Positions 16,330 to 25,084 of a stretch of DNA of 64,000 bases are shown here, one piece after another; the stretch's first letter is position 1, and the number at the start of each line of letters is the position of its first letter. Where the stretch lies: assembly GCF_047634355.1 (NCBI RefSeq), contig NZ_JBLIAL010000005.1; one strand, written 5' to 3'. The notes beneath the pieces were generated by a model. It saw nothing but the letters and a program-made list of their open reading frames with translations, made no database searches and was not told the origin of the DNA. The position numbers were made by a program, and so were the translations under genes. The DNA comes from Porticoccus sp002341315 (GTDB lineage: Bacteria; Pseudomonadota; Gammaproteobacteria; Pseudomonadales; Porticoccaceae).

Positions 16330-16722
16330 TCAACGCTTGGAGAACTGGGGACGCTTGCGGGCTTTGCGCAGACCCACTTTTTTACGCTCCACTTCACGGG
16401 CATCTCTGGTCAGGAAGCCAGCTGTACGAAGTTGGCCCCGAAGACCCTCGTCATATTGCAGTAGCGCACGTGCGATACCATGACGAATAGCACCCGCCTG
16501 ACCGAAACTGCCACCGCCAGCGACGGTAATATTGAGATCGAATGTGGTAGCACGATCCACCAGCTCTAGCGGCTGACGCACAATCATACGTGCCACCTCA
16601 CGTCCAAAATACTGATCGAGAGTGCGGTCGTTGACCACGATGTTACCCGCTCCGGATTTCAGAAAGACTCTTGCGGAGGAGGTTTTACGACGGCCGGTTC
16701 CGTAATATTGGGTGTCTGCCAT
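16330..16722 (-). CDS. rpsI: 30S ribosomal protein S9
   Basis: 130-aa primary ribosomal protein whose C-terminal tail reaches the P-site tRNA. From the ATG at 16722 it opens MADTQYYGTGRRKTSSARVFL and ends in the conserved basic tail KARKRPQFSKR, with the final SKR intact. The longer open frame (MLI extension to 16731) has no family support. Co-transcribed with rplM, 13 bases upstream, and closed by a strong terminator 20 bases downstream. Confidence 0.97.
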   Translation of the reverse strand: MADTQYYGTGRRKTSSARVFLKSGAGNIVVNDRTLDQYFGREVARMIVRQPLELVDRATTFDLNITVAGGGSFGQAGAIRHGIARALLQYDEGLRGQLRTAGFLTRDAREVERKKVGLRKARKRPQFSKR

Positions 16723-16735
16723 AATTAACAATCCG

Positions 16736-17164
16736 TTAAATGTTCAGTTCTTGCGGCTGCTGAGCAGTGTGGGGATGCTCGGTGCCTGCGTATACTTTAA
16801 GCTTCTTAAACATGGCACGACCCAGCGGACCTTTAGGCAACATGCCTTTCACAGCCGTCTGGATAGTCCGCTCAGGAGCCTTGGCGATCAGTTTTTCAAA
16901 ACTGATGGACTTCAACCCACCGATATAACCGGTGTGGTGGTGATAAATTTTGTCTCTGGCCTTGTTGCCTGTCACACGCACCCGCTCGGCATTTACCACG
17001 ACAATATAGTCGCCGGTATCCACATGCGGAGTGAACTCCGGCTTGTGTTTGCCACGAAGGCGAGAGGCAATTTCGACGGCCAAACGACCTAATGTTTTGT
17101 CAGCCGCATCTACAATAAACCAGTCGCGCTGGACGGTTTCGGCCTTTGCACTAAATGTTTTCAT
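16736..17164 (-). CDS. rplM: 50S ribosomal protein L13
   Basis: 142-aa large-subunit protein needed early in 50S assembly. Seen: MKTFSAKAETVQRDWFIVDA at the N-terminus, LRGKHKPEFTPHVDTGDYIVV (about 38-58) and KGMLPKGPLGRAMFKKLKVY (about 107-126), all family landmarks. First gene of rplM-rpsI. A good sigma70 promoter and a leader hairpin lie just upstream (17187-17237), which fits the known autogenous control of this operon by L13 in E. coli. Confidence 0.98.
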   Translation of the reverse strand: MKTFSAKAETVQRDWFIVDAADKTLGRLAVEIASRLRGKHKPEFTPHVDTGDYIVVVNAERVRVTGNKARDKIYHHHTGYIGGLKSISFEKLIAKAPERTIQTAVKGMLPKGPLGRAMFKKLKVYAGTEHPHTAQQPQELNI

Positions 17165-17186
17165 TTTTTCCTGCCTGAAAGTTTCT

Positions 17187-17206
17187 GGCCTTCCTAAAAG
17201 GAGGCC
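17187..17206 (-). promoter_or_regulatory. Leader hairpin in rplM 5' region
   Basis: GGCCTCC-TTTTA-GGAAGGCC on the minus strand folds into a short stem with one bulged A, at or just after the predicted transcription start and about 25 bases ahead of the rplM ATG. It could be a target for L13 feedback control, but the start point is not known and may cut into the stem. Confidence 0.4.
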
Positions 17207-17208
17207 GC

Positions 17209-17237
17209 ATTTTACAGACCACCCCTACCCTTTTCAA
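17209..17237 (-). promoter_or_regulatory. sigma70 promoter of rplM-rpsI
   Basis: Minus strand TTGAAA (17237-17232), 17-bp spacer, TAAAAT (17214-17209): five of six matches in both boxes with optimal spacing. Confidence 0.75.
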
Positions 17238-17314
17238 GGATAATTTTTCCTAAAAAAATATTGGCGAATTAAACGGAATAGTCCCTGCCTGCAGGGCCCC
17301 GGAGACCGAACCCG

Positions 17315-18451
17315 TCAGGGGCGATGTGGTCGTGCCAGATACTCGTGTGATTGCATTTCGAGCAAGCGACTACGGGTTCGCTCAAACTCAAAACCCAGTC
17401 GACCTTCGGTATACAGTGCGGGCAATGGCACCTCGGCGGACAGCACCAGCTTAACATTTCGGTCATAAAATTCATCTACCAAGTTGATAAAACGTCGTGC
17501 CTGATCCTCGTTGCTGCGTCCCATCTGACGAACATTGGTGACCAGCACCGCATGGAATTCACGAGCCAGCTCGATATAGTCATTCTGGCTACGCGGGATA
17601 TTGCATATCACATCAAAGTCAAACCAGACGACATCTTCAGCAACCGCGCGACAGGGAATTTCTCGCCCTTCAATGGTGATATCCACAGCCACCTGCACTT
17701 CACCACTGGCTGGCACCAGGCTGCTAAAAGCCGCTTCTATAGCCCCCTGCGCTCTATCATCCAGAGGCGCGTGGTATAACTGGGCCTGCTCAAGGGTACG
17801 CAATCGATAATCGACACCACCATCAACATTAACAACCTGGGTATGCGTATTGAGCAGTGCAATGGCGGGCAGGAAGCGTTGCCGCTGCAGACCATTTTCA
17901 TAGAGTTGATCGGGGACAATATTGGATGTTGCCACCAATGTCACCCCACGCTCGAACAGCAATTTCAGCAGCCCGCCCAACAACATTGCATCAGCGATAT
18001 CAGCGACAAAAAACTCATCAAAGCAAATCACCCTGGCTTCAGCGGCGATATTGTCGGCGACTTTTTCCAATGGATTTTTTACACCGTCCAGCAGGCGCAG
18101 CTCCCGATGAACCCGGCGCATAAAACGATGGAAATGCGCACGCATTTTCTCTTCGAAAGGCAGGGATTCAAAAAAATTATCCATCAGGTAGGTTTTACCG
18201 CGGCCCACACCACCCCAGAAATACAACCCCTTGACCGGCACAAAGGGCCGGGTAGATCGAAAGTACGCTCTGACTCGTTGAAAAATCGAGTGATTTGCTA
18301 TCCGGGCATTTTGCTCCAATAATTTTTCATAGAGCGCCTGTAGCAAAGCCACTGCCTGCTCCTGGGCAGGATCGTAGCTGAAAGAGGCCTGCAGCAAATC
18401 CTGCTGATATCGCTGCAAAGGTGTGTGTGTGGGAACAGACGCCCGAATCAT
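17315..18451 (-). CDS. zapE: Cell division ATPase ZapE (AFG1-like)
   Basis: AAA-type ATPase of the AFG1/ZapE family; in E. coli it joins the constricting Z-ring late and destabilises FtsZ under stress. From the ATG at 18451 it is 378 aa. Seen: Walker A GGVGRGKTYLMD, the Walker B-like VICFDEFFVADIADAM, and the sensor region TLVATSNIVPDQLYENGLQR. The open frame runs another 28 codons upstream, but that stretch is not family-like. It stands alone on the minus strand between the rplM operon and divergent yhcB, a conserved position. Confidence 0.93.
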   Translation of the reverse strand: MIRASVPTHTPLQRYQQDLLQASFSYDPAQEQAVALLQALYEKLLEQNARIANHSIFQRVRAYFRSTRPFVPVKGLYFWGGVGRGKTYLMDNFFESLPFEEKMRAHFHRFMRRVHRELRLLDGVKNPLEKVADNIAAEARVICFDEFFVADIADAMLLGGLLKLLFERGVTLVATSNIVPDQLYENGLQRQRFLPAIALLNTHTQVVNVDGGVDYRLRTLEQAQLYHAPLDDRAQGAIEAAFSSLVPASGEVQVAVDITIEGREIPCRAVAEDVVWFDFDVICNIPRSQNDYIELAREFHAVLVTNVRQMGRSNEDQARRFINLVDEFYDRNVKLVLSAEVPLPALYTEGRLGFEFERTRSRLLEMQSHEYLARPHRP

Positions 18452-18671
18452 AATTGACTGGTTCAATGGAAGAATGCAGAAAACAAGGCCGGGAACTTTA
18501 GCCGTGCAAAAGGATAATCGCAACCCGTTACTCACACAGTGAGCATGACATCATTGCCATACGACAGCGTCAGGGAACACACGAAAGCCTCTTCAAAAAA
18601 CAGTTGCCTCCAGATAGAGCTTCTTTCAGACTACACGTCAAAATCCGCTGCATATCTCTGGAGGTGGTCGC

Positions 18672-19187
18672 TTGGATACCCCGACTGTATTATTGATTGG
18701 CTTGCTGTGTGCGTTAGGCGGCTTGGTTGTTGGCCTGCTGACCGGGCGAACCCTTCACCCCGGGGAGCAAGAACGCAAAGCCACCGAGCACAAACTCAAG
18801 GAAGCACAGGAACGGCTCCAGGATTACGAACACGAGGTAACCGAGCATTTCATCAAAACCTCCGAGCTGTTCAACAACCTGTCACACAGCTACCGCGATG
18901 TTCACGAGTACCTCTCTGCCAGCGCCATGCGGTTGACCGGCGCCGACACCAGCAAGAAAATGGTCGATGCCGGGTTTGGACGCCTTGAGGAGCGCGGCAC
19001 AATGTTGCCCACAGAAATACCAGAACCGCCGAAAGATTACGCACCCAAGGTCCCAGGCGGCATTCTCAGCGAAGAATACGGGCTCAGAGATGACAGCGCA
19101 TCCCGCGACAATCTCCGCGCAAAAGTGGCAAATGATACCGCAGAAGATACCGACGACAATGATGACCCGACGCTTAAAGTGAGCTGA
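18672..19187 (+). CDS. zapG: DUF1043 inner-membrane protein YhcB/ZapG
   Basis: 171-aa bitopic protein implicated in envelope growth and division in enterobacteria. One N-terminal membrane segment (about residues 5-24), then a coiled coil rich in Glu/Lys/Gln (about 32-75) containing the conserved FIKTSELFNNLSHSYRDVHEYL block, and a long acidic disordered tail. The start is a TTG at 18672, chosen because GGAGGTGG lies seven bases upstream and the membrane segment follows at once. Divergent from zapE and followed by degS. Confidence 0.88.
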   Translation: MDTPTVLLIGLLCALGGLVVGLLTGRTLHPGEQERKATEHKLKEAQERLQDYEHEVTEHFIKTSELFNNLSHSYRDVHEYLSASAMRLTGADTSKKMVDAGFGRLEERGTMLPTEIPEPPKDYAPKVPGGILSEEYGLRDDSASRDNLRAKVANDTAEDTDDNDDPTLKVS

Positions 19188-19275
19188 CGGGGAACGGGAG
19201 CAAAGCGATCCATCAAAGCCTCCCGCTGTGCGGTTTGTGACATAATGCGCTCTTTGTGAGCTCGCGGAGCCTGCG

Positions 19276-20424
19276 GTGTCTTTTATTTTTCGAGTGTTGC
19301 GCTATATCAGCTGGCCTGTAGTTGCCGGCCTGCTTGCGGCCGCACTGTTCATGCTATTACTGCCGGAAACGCTCAACAACGCAGCCAAAATGGAAACCAG
19401 GGGGTTGTCACCTGGCGTTTCCGGAGAGTGGCAGGGGCCGGCATCGTATGCATCTGCTGTACAGCGGGCATCGGCATCGGTCGTCAACATCTATACGCGT
19501 AAAACGCTCGAGCGCCCCCGCCATCCGTTACTGGATGATCCTTTCTTCCGCCGCTTCTTCAGCAACAGCAACCTGCCACAGCAACAGCGCATGCAGTCAT
19601 CTCTGGGCTCCGGGGTCATTCTGACCGAAGACGGCTACATTTTGACCAACAACCATGTGGTGACCGACGCAGATGAAATCGTCGTCCAGCTCCAGGATGG
19701 TCGAGAGGCAATGGTCAAGGTCATCGGCAAGGATCCTGATACAGACTTGGCTGTGTTGAAGATAGATCTCGACAACCTGATACCCATCAATATTGATGCG
19801 GCCTCCATGCCTCGGGTAGGTGACGTCACGCTGGCCATAGGCAATCCGTTCGGGGTCGGACAATCGGTCACCCAGGGCATTATCAGCGCTACCGGTCGCA
19901 ATGGTCTGGGACTCAACACGTTTGAAAACTTCATCCAGACTGATGCAGCCATCAACCCGGGTAATTCTGGTGGGGCACTGGTGGACGCTTTTGGCAACTT
20001 GCTCGGGATCAATGCCGCCATTCTCGACAAGACCGGCTATTCGGTGGGCATCGGCTTTGCCATTCCCGCCAATACGGCAGTGAAGGTTCTACAGGATATC
20101 GTCGAACACGGCTATGTCATCCGCGGTTGGCTCGGCGTCGAAGCCCGCCCACTGACCAGACTGGCGGCGACGAAACTGGGCATGGACCCGCCATCGGGAC
20201 TGGTGATCACCAGCATTTACATCAACAGCCCCGCTCATCTGGCAGGTCTGCAACCGGGGGACATTATCACCCGTATCAATGATTACTGGGTGGTAGACAA
20301 TGAAAAGAGCATGAATCTGATCGCCGATCTCTCGCCCGGCGACTCCGTCAAACTGGAGGTTATAAGGGAAGGGCAAAAAAGCACAATTATGGCGGTGACA
20401 GGCACCCGACCACCGCCCGAATAG
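19276..20424 (+). CDS. degS: Periplasmic site-1 serine protease DegS/AlgW
   Basis: 382-aa membrane-anchored trypsin-like protease with one PDZ domain. It senses misfolded outer-membrane protein C-termini and starts cleavage of the anti-sigma factor RseA/MucA, releasing sigmaE/AlgU. N-terminal anchor at about residues 12-31, catalytic triad in TNNHVV (His), DTDLAVLKID (Asp) and NPGNSGGAL (Ser), then one PDZ domain (about 285-370). A single PDZ distinguishes it from DegP. Starts at a GTG (19276) with GGAG ten bases ahead. Next to hisC-hisD-hisG-murA, as algW is in Pseudomonas. Confidence 0.94.
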   Translation: MSFIFRVLRYISWPVVAGLLAAALFMLLLPETLNNAAKMETRGLSPGVSGEWQGPASYASAVQRASASVVNIYTRKTLERPRHPLLDDPFFRRFFSNSNLPQQQRMQSSLGSGVILTEDGYILTNNHVVTDADEIVVQLQDGREAMVKVIGKDPDTDLAVLKIDLDNLIPINIDAASMPRVGDVTLAIGNPFGVGQSVTQGIISATGRNGLGLNTFENFIQTDAAINPGNSGGALVDAFGNLLGINAAILDKTGYSVGIGFAIPANTAVKVLQDIVEHGYVIRGWLGVEARPLTRLAATKLGMDPPSGLVITSIYINSPAHLAGLQPGDIITRINDYWVVDNEKSMNLIADLSPGDSVKLEVIREGQKSTIMAVTGTRPPPE

Positions 20425-20433
20425 CTCCCGGAA

Positions 20434-21498
20434 TTACTGTTTGAGCAGTTCGGCCAACACATCCAACAGCCTACGGTTTTGCTCGGTTGTGCCAACAGTA
20501 ATCCGCAAAAACTGTTCTATTCTCGGCTGCCTGAAGTGACGGACAATAATACCCTTTTCACGTAATCGCGCCGCAAGCTCGACGGCATCCCGGGACGGGC
20601 AGGTCGCCAGCAGAAAGTTCGCGGAGGACGGCAGCACTTCAAAACCCAGTGATTTCAGGCCAGAGGCCAACGTATCACGACTACGAACAACCTGCTCGCA
20701 GACCTCGCGGAAATAGTCCTCATCGGAGAAGGCCGCAGCGCCTCCAACAATGGCAAAACGACTGAGCGGATAGGAGTTAAAACTGTTCTTCACACGCTCC
20801 AGCGCCTCGATCAGAGCGACATCACCGATAGCAAAACCGATCCGCAGGCCAGCCAGCGACCGGGATTTTGACAGCGTCTGAGTCACCAGCAGATTGGGAT
20901 AACGCCCGACCAGGGAAACCGCTGTCTCTCCGCCAAAATCGATGTAGGCTTCATCCACTACCAGCACCGACTGCTGATTTTTTTTCAGCAACCATTCAAT
21001 TTCCGGCAACGACAGCAGTATCCCGGTGGGGGCGTTCGGATTTGGAAAGATAATGCCGCCATTACTGCACAGGTAGTCCGCCACCTGAATGCGGTAATCG
21101 CTGCCCAGCGGTATCCGCTGATAATCCACCTGATACAGACCGCAGTAGACGGGGTAAAAACTGTAGGTGATATCCGGGAAAAGAACCGGCTCATCGTGCT
21201 TGAGCAGCGCCTGAAAAATATGGGCCAGCACCTCATCTGAACCGTTGCCCAGGAACACCTGAGCCGGAGCAACAGCATAGTAATCTGCCACCGCCTGTCT
21301 AAGTAATGTACCGCTGGGGTCAGGGTAGAGGCGAAGGCTATCCCCCAACTCTCCGGCGATGGCTTCCAGAACCCGGGGTGACGGTCCATAGGGGTTTTCA
21401 TTGGTGTTCAACTTGGTCAGGTTGGCCAGTTTGGGCTGCTCCCCGGGTACATAGGGATCCAGCCTTGCAACGACATCACTCCAGAAAGGGCTGCTCAC
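20434..21498 (-). CDS. hisC: Histidinol-phosphate aminotransferase
   Basis: 354-aa PLP-dependent class I/II aminotransferase converting imidazole acetol phosphate to histidinol phosphate. Seen: TNENPYGPSPRV (about residues 31-42), the NPNAPTG strand, VVDEAYIDFGGE and the PLP lysine in TLSKSRSLAGLRIGFAIG. Ends nine bases from convergent degS. Last gene of the minus-strand run mlaC-ibaG-murA-hisG-hisD-hisC, ten bases after hisD, so it is probably co-transcribed. Confidence 0.95.
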   Translation of the reverse strand: MSSPFWSDVVARLDPYVPGEQPKLANLTKLNTNENPYGPSPRVLEAIAGELGDSLRLYPDPSGTLLRQAVADYYAVAPAQVFLGNGSDEVLAHIFQALLKHDEPVLFPDITYSFYPVYCGLYQVDYQRIPLGSDYRIQVADYLCSNGGIIFPNPNAPTGILLSLPEIEWLLKKNQQSVLVVDEAYIDFGGETAVSLVGRYPNLLVTQTLSKSRSLAGLRIGFAIGDVALIEALERVKNSFNSYPLSRFAIVGGAAAFSDEDYFREVCEQVVRSRDTLASGLKSLGFEVLPSSANFLLATCPSRDAVELAARLREKGIIVRHFRQPRIEQFLRITVGTTEQNRRLLDVLAELLKQ

Positions 21499-21508
21499 AG
21501 GGTTACCA

Positions 21509-22828
21509 TCATGACTTGATACGATATTCGGCAGAGCGGGCGTGGGCGGTCAGGCTTTCCCCCCGGGCCAGCACCGACGCAGTTTTCCCCAATGTCGAAG
21601 CACCTTCGGCGGAACACATAATCAGTGAACTGCGCTTTTGAAAGTCATAAACACCCAGCGGCGAGGAAAAACGGGCTGTCATGGAGGTCGGCAGGACATG
21701 GTTGGGACCGGCACAGTAATCGCCCACCGCCTCTGCGGTATAACGACCCATAAAGATAGCCCCGGCGTGCCGAATACCCGGCAACCAGTCTTCGGGGCTG
21801 GCCACAGACAGCTCCAGATGCTCGGGAGCAATACGGTTAATCAACGCCAATGCGTCTGTCATGTCCGCTACCGCAATCAGGGCACCGCGCCTCTCGAGTG
21901 ACGCACGAATAATCGATGCCCGCTCCATGGTGGGCAACAACTTGTCAATACTGGTTTTTACCTGTTCTAGGAAATCCATATCCGGACTGATCAGAATGGC
22001 CTGAGCTTCTTCGTCGTGCTCAGCCTGGGAAAACAGATCCATAGCGATCCAGTCCGGGTTTGTCTGACCGTCGCAAACCACCAGAATTTCCGAGGGCCCC
22101 GCCACCATGTCCAGACCCACGGCTCCGAACACAGCCCGCTTGGCCGTGGCAACAAAGATATTGCCCGGCCCGACAATCTTGTCCACCCGAGGCACGGTTT
22201 CCGTACCATAGGCCAATGCACCAATGGCCTGAGCGCCGCCCAATGTAAACAGACGATCAACTCCGGCAATCGCTGCCGCAGCGAGGACCAGCGGATTCAG
22301 TTCGCCACCCGGCGCTGGCACCACCATGATAATCTCGTTAACGCCGGCCACCCGGGCGGGCAGAGCATTCATCAGAACCGACGACGGATAGCTGGCTTTG
22401 CCCCCGGGCACATAAATGCCCACCCGGTCCAGTGCGGTGATCTGCTGCCCCAACAGGGTGCCGTCCTCTTCCCGGTAGTGCCAGGAGGCCTGCTTCTGGT
22501 GCTGGTGATAACGGCGAATTCGTTCCGCCGCCAATTCCAGTGCATCGCGCTCAGCTGCGGGGAGACCGGCCAATGCTCCGAAAACAACGTCGGGAGGAAT
22601 TTCGAGCTCCCGGACATCACTGACATCCCGGGCGTCGAAGCGATTGGTAAATTCAATCAGAGCCTGATCACCGCGCTGGCGCACAGCCGCCAGAATATCT
22701 CCAACGATCTGCTCAACGTTTTGATCTGATACATTCTCCCACGCCAGCAACTCGGCCAGCCGGTCGTCGAAACAACTATCTGCGGTAGACAACTGCAAGA
22801 TACTGATGGGTTCACTTTGCATCGTCAT
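21509..22828 (-). CDS. hisD: Histidinol dehydrogenase
   Basis: 439-aa zinc-dependent enzyme oxidising L-histidinol to histidine in two NAD+ steps. Seen: YVPGGKASYPSSVLMNALPA (about residues 141-160), the LGGAQAIGALAYGTETVPRVDKI block with the NAD-binding region VGPGN, and AGPSEILVV. Catalytic Glu-His region APEHLEL and the metal-binding GDYCAGPNHVLPT are intact. Overlaps hisG by four bases. Confidence 0.96.
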   Translation of the reverse strand: MTMQSEPISILQLSTADSCFDDRLAELLAWENVSDQNVEQIVGDILAAVRQRGDQALIEFTNRFDARDVSDVRELEIPPDVVFGALAGLPAAERDALELAAERIRRYHQHQKQASWHYREEDGTLLGQQITALDRVGIYVPGGKASYPSSVLMNALPARVAGVNEIIMVVPAPGGELNPLVLAAAAIAGVDRLFTLGGAQAIGALAYGTETVPRVDKIVGPGNIFVATAKRAVFGAVGLDMVAGPSEILVVCDGQTNPDWIAMDLFSQAEHDEEAQAILISPDMDFLEQVKTSIDKLLPTMERASIIRASLERRGALIAVADMTDALALINRIAPEHLELSVASPEDWLPGIRHAGAIFMGRYTAEAVGDYCAGPNHVLPTSMTARFSSPLGVYDFQKRSSLIMCSAEGASTLGKTASVLARGESLTAHARSAEYRIKS

Positions 22829-23457
22829 CGGACCTTCTTCACCGCTTCCGTCAGGCGGTCTACGATATCCTGCAGCAATCGGTGCTTCATCTTCATGGCG
22901 GCCTTGTTCACAATTATCCGGGAACTGATGTCGGCAATAAACTCCCGGGCCTCCAGGCCATTGGCCCGAAGCGTATTGCCGGTATCCACAATATCCACAA
23001 TCTCATCCGCCAGGGCCATGATCGGAGCCAGCTCCATGGCACCGTAGAGTTTTATGATATCCGCCTGACGACCCTGTTCGGCATAAAAACGGCGGGCCAC
23101 ATTAACGTACTTGGTGGCGACCCGGATACGCCCTGTGCCAGGCGCCGCCCCGGCCACTGCCGCAGTCATCATACGACAGCGGGCGATACCCAGGTCCAGC
23201 GGCTCATAGAGCCCGTCACCGCCATGCTCCAGGAGGGTGTCTTTTCCCGACACACCCAAATCCGCTGCCCCAAACTGCACATAAGTTGGAACATCCGAAC
23301 CGCGCAATACCAGTAATCGCACATCGGATCTACTGGTATCAAACAGAAGCTTGCGGCTGGCACTGATGTCTTCCAGAGGTGCAATACCGACTTCAGCCAG
23401 TAAAGGCAGAGTTTCTTCCAGAATACGCCCCTTGGTCAGGGCAATGGTAATTTGCAT
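22825..23457 (-). CDS. hisG: ATP phosphoribosyltransferase, short form (HisG-S)
   Basis: 210-aa catalytic subunit of the first step of histidine synthesis (ATP + PRPP). It lacks the C-terminal regulatory domain, so it is the short HisG-S form, which needs the HisRS-like HisZ subunit for activity and feedback control; hisZ is not in the window. Seen: ITIALTKGRILEETLPLL at the start, AADLGVSGKDTLLE (about 64-77) and the PRPP loop EIVDIVDTGNTLRANGL. ATG at 23457 preferred over an upstream GTG (23466) on family grounds. Confidence 0.95.
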   Translation of the reverse strand: MQITIALTKGRILEETLPLLAEVGIAPLEDISASRKLLFDTSRSDVRLLVLRGSDVPTYVQFGAADLGVSGKDTLLEHGGDGLYEPLDLGIARCRMMTAAVAGAAPGTGRIRVATKYVNVARRFYAEQGRQADIIKLYGAMELAPIMALADEIVDIVDTGNTLRANGLEAREFIADISSRIIVNKAAMKMKHRLLQDIVDRLTEAVKKVR

Positions 23458-23510
23458 GGCACTCACATTGTTTATGCAACTGGTTACTTGAGGAAAACGC
23501 CCGACCGGGA

Positions 23511-24776
23511 CTAACGACCCGGAATCCTGCGGATATTGGCACCGAGCTGCTGCAGCTTTTCCTCAATACATTCATACCCTCGATCTATATGGTAAATACG
23601 ATCGACAATGGTTTCACCATCAGCCACCAGTCCGGCAATCACCAGGCTGGCCGAGGCCCTCAGATCTGAAGCCATGACCGGCGCCGCTTTGAGCCGCTCA
23701 ACCCCGGTAACGATGGCGGTATTTCCTTCCAGAGTAATTTTGGCCCCCATTCGATTCAGCTCATGGGTCTGAACCAGACGATTCTCAAAGATCGTCTCGG
23801 TAATCGTGCCGACCCCATCGGCAACCGCATTAACAGTTGTCAGCTGCGCCTGCATATCCGTTGGGAACGCCGGATAGGGCGCTGTCTTGAAGTTGACCGA
23901 TTTTGGCCTGCGCCCTTCCATATCGAGTACTATCCAGTCCTTGCCGACGCTTATCTTTGCACCGGCTTCCTCCAGCTTGATCAACACAGCCTCGAGAATA
24001 TGCGGATCGGTATCCTTCAACTTGACCCGTCCGCGGGTCGCTGCCGCCGCCGCCAGATAAGTTCCCGTCTCAATGCGATCGGGCATAATCCGGTAACTGC
24101 CCCGATGCAGGGTGTCGACCCCATCGATGGTCAGCGTTGTGGTACCCATACCCATCACCTGGCCACCCAACGCATTAATACAATTGGCCAGATCTACCAC
24201 TTCGGGTTCACGGGCGGCATTTTCAATAATAGTCTGGCCATCGGCAAGTGCGGCGGCCATCATCAGGTTTTCCGTTGCACCCACGGAGACCGTGTCCATC
24301 AAAATATGGGCACCCTTGAGGCGTCCATTACAGCGGGCATTGATGTAGCCACCGTCAATATCAATCTCGGCACCCATCATTTCCAGCCCGCGCAGGTGCA
24401 GATCTACCGGTCGACTGCCGATTGCACATCCACCGGGAAAGGAGACATTGGCAACACCAAACTTCGTGAGCATTGGGCCCAGAACAAGAATGGAAGCACG
24501 CATGGTCTTGACCAGGTCATAGGGTGCTACATGACTGTGCAAGGTCGTAGCATCGACTTCCACCTGCATCTTTTCATTCAGCACCACACTGACACCCAGG
24601 CATCCGAGCAGCTCGAACATGGTGGTTATGTCATGCAGGTGGGGCACATTGGAAATCATCACCGGACCATCGGCCAGGAGCGTGGCCGCCATGATCGGCA
24701 GTGCGGAATTTTTGGCGCCGGAGATACGGATTTCCCCGAACAGTGGGCCGCCTCCGGAAATCAACAACTTGTCCAT
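23511..24776 (-). CDS. murA: UDP-N-acetylglucosamine 1-carboxyvinyltransferase MurA
   Basis: 421-aa cytoplasmic enzyme that transfers enolpyruvate from PEP to UDP-GlcNAc, the first committed step of peptidoglycan synthesis and the fosfomycin target. Seen: the N-terminal SGAKNSALPIMAA with the conserved Lys-Asn pair (about residues 20-32), and the loop Cys in GGCAIGSRPVDLHLRGLE, so a fosfomycin-sensitive Cys type. Follows ibaG after about 70 bases and precedes hisG, an order typical of gammaproteobacteria. Confidence 0.97.
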   Translation of the reverse strand: MDKLLISGGGPLFGEIRISGAKNSALPIMAATLLADGPVMISNVPHLHDITTMFELLGCLGVSVVLNEKMQVEVDATTLHSHVAPYDLVKTMRASILVLGPMLTKFGVANVSFPGGCAIGSRPVDLHLRGLEMMGAEIDIDGGYINARCNGRLKGAHILMDTVSVGATENLMMAAALADGQTIIENAAREPEVVDLANCINALGGQVMGMGTTTLTIDGVDTLHRGSYRIMPDRIETGTYLAAAAATRGRVKLKDTDPHILEAVLIKLEEAGAKISVGKDWIVLDMEGRRPKSVNFKTAPYPAFPTDMQAQLTTVNAVADGVGTITETIFENRLVQTHELNRMGAKITLEGNTAIVTGVERLKAAPVMASDLRASASLVIAGLVADGETIVDRIYHIDRGYECIEEKLQQLGANIRRIPGR

Positions 24777-24847
24777 TCAAAACCCTTGTGATTCAGCAAG
24801 GCAGTGGCCAATGTGAGCTGAGATTGGTGAGGGAAACCGGCGCGGGC

Positions 24848-25081
24848 TTATTTGCGAACTTCATCCGGCGTATAGGTTTTGATATTTACCGCGTGAATGG
24901 CGCCTTCGGCTATGTGTTGCTGAAGCACGGCATAGATTTTTTGTTGCCGCTGTACCGGGCGGAGTCCGGAAAACAAGTCGCCGACGACCTGTATTTCAAA
25001 GTGGCTACCATCGCCACCAACGGTGACATCACAATCGGCCAGAGCATCCTGCAGGAGCACCTGCACATCATCGGGAGTCAT
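24848..25081 (-). CDS. ibaG: BolA-family protein IbaG (YrbA)
   Basis: 77-aa BolA-type protein. In E. coli IbaG pairs with monothiol glutaredoxin GrxD to bind a [2Fe-2S] cluster and is linked to acid stress and envelope functions. Seen: the helix VQVLLQDALADCDVTV, the conserved GDGSHFEIQVVGDLF block and the C-terminal HAVNIKTYTPDE. The Cys near residue 17 takes the usual position. It starts three bases after mlaC, with GAGGGG as ribosome-binding site. Confidence 0.92.
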   Translation of the reverse strand: MTPDDVQVLLQDALADCDVTVGGDGSHFEIQVVGDLFSGLRPVQRQQKIYAVLQQHIAEGAIHAVNIKTYTPDEVRK

Positions 25082-25084
25082 CGA

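Noticed and set aside
23763..24791. 342-codon open frame on the plus strand opposite murA
   Set aside because: It lies wholly antisense to a well-supported murA, has His/Gln-rich low-information sequence typical of a shadow frame and no ribosome-binding site.
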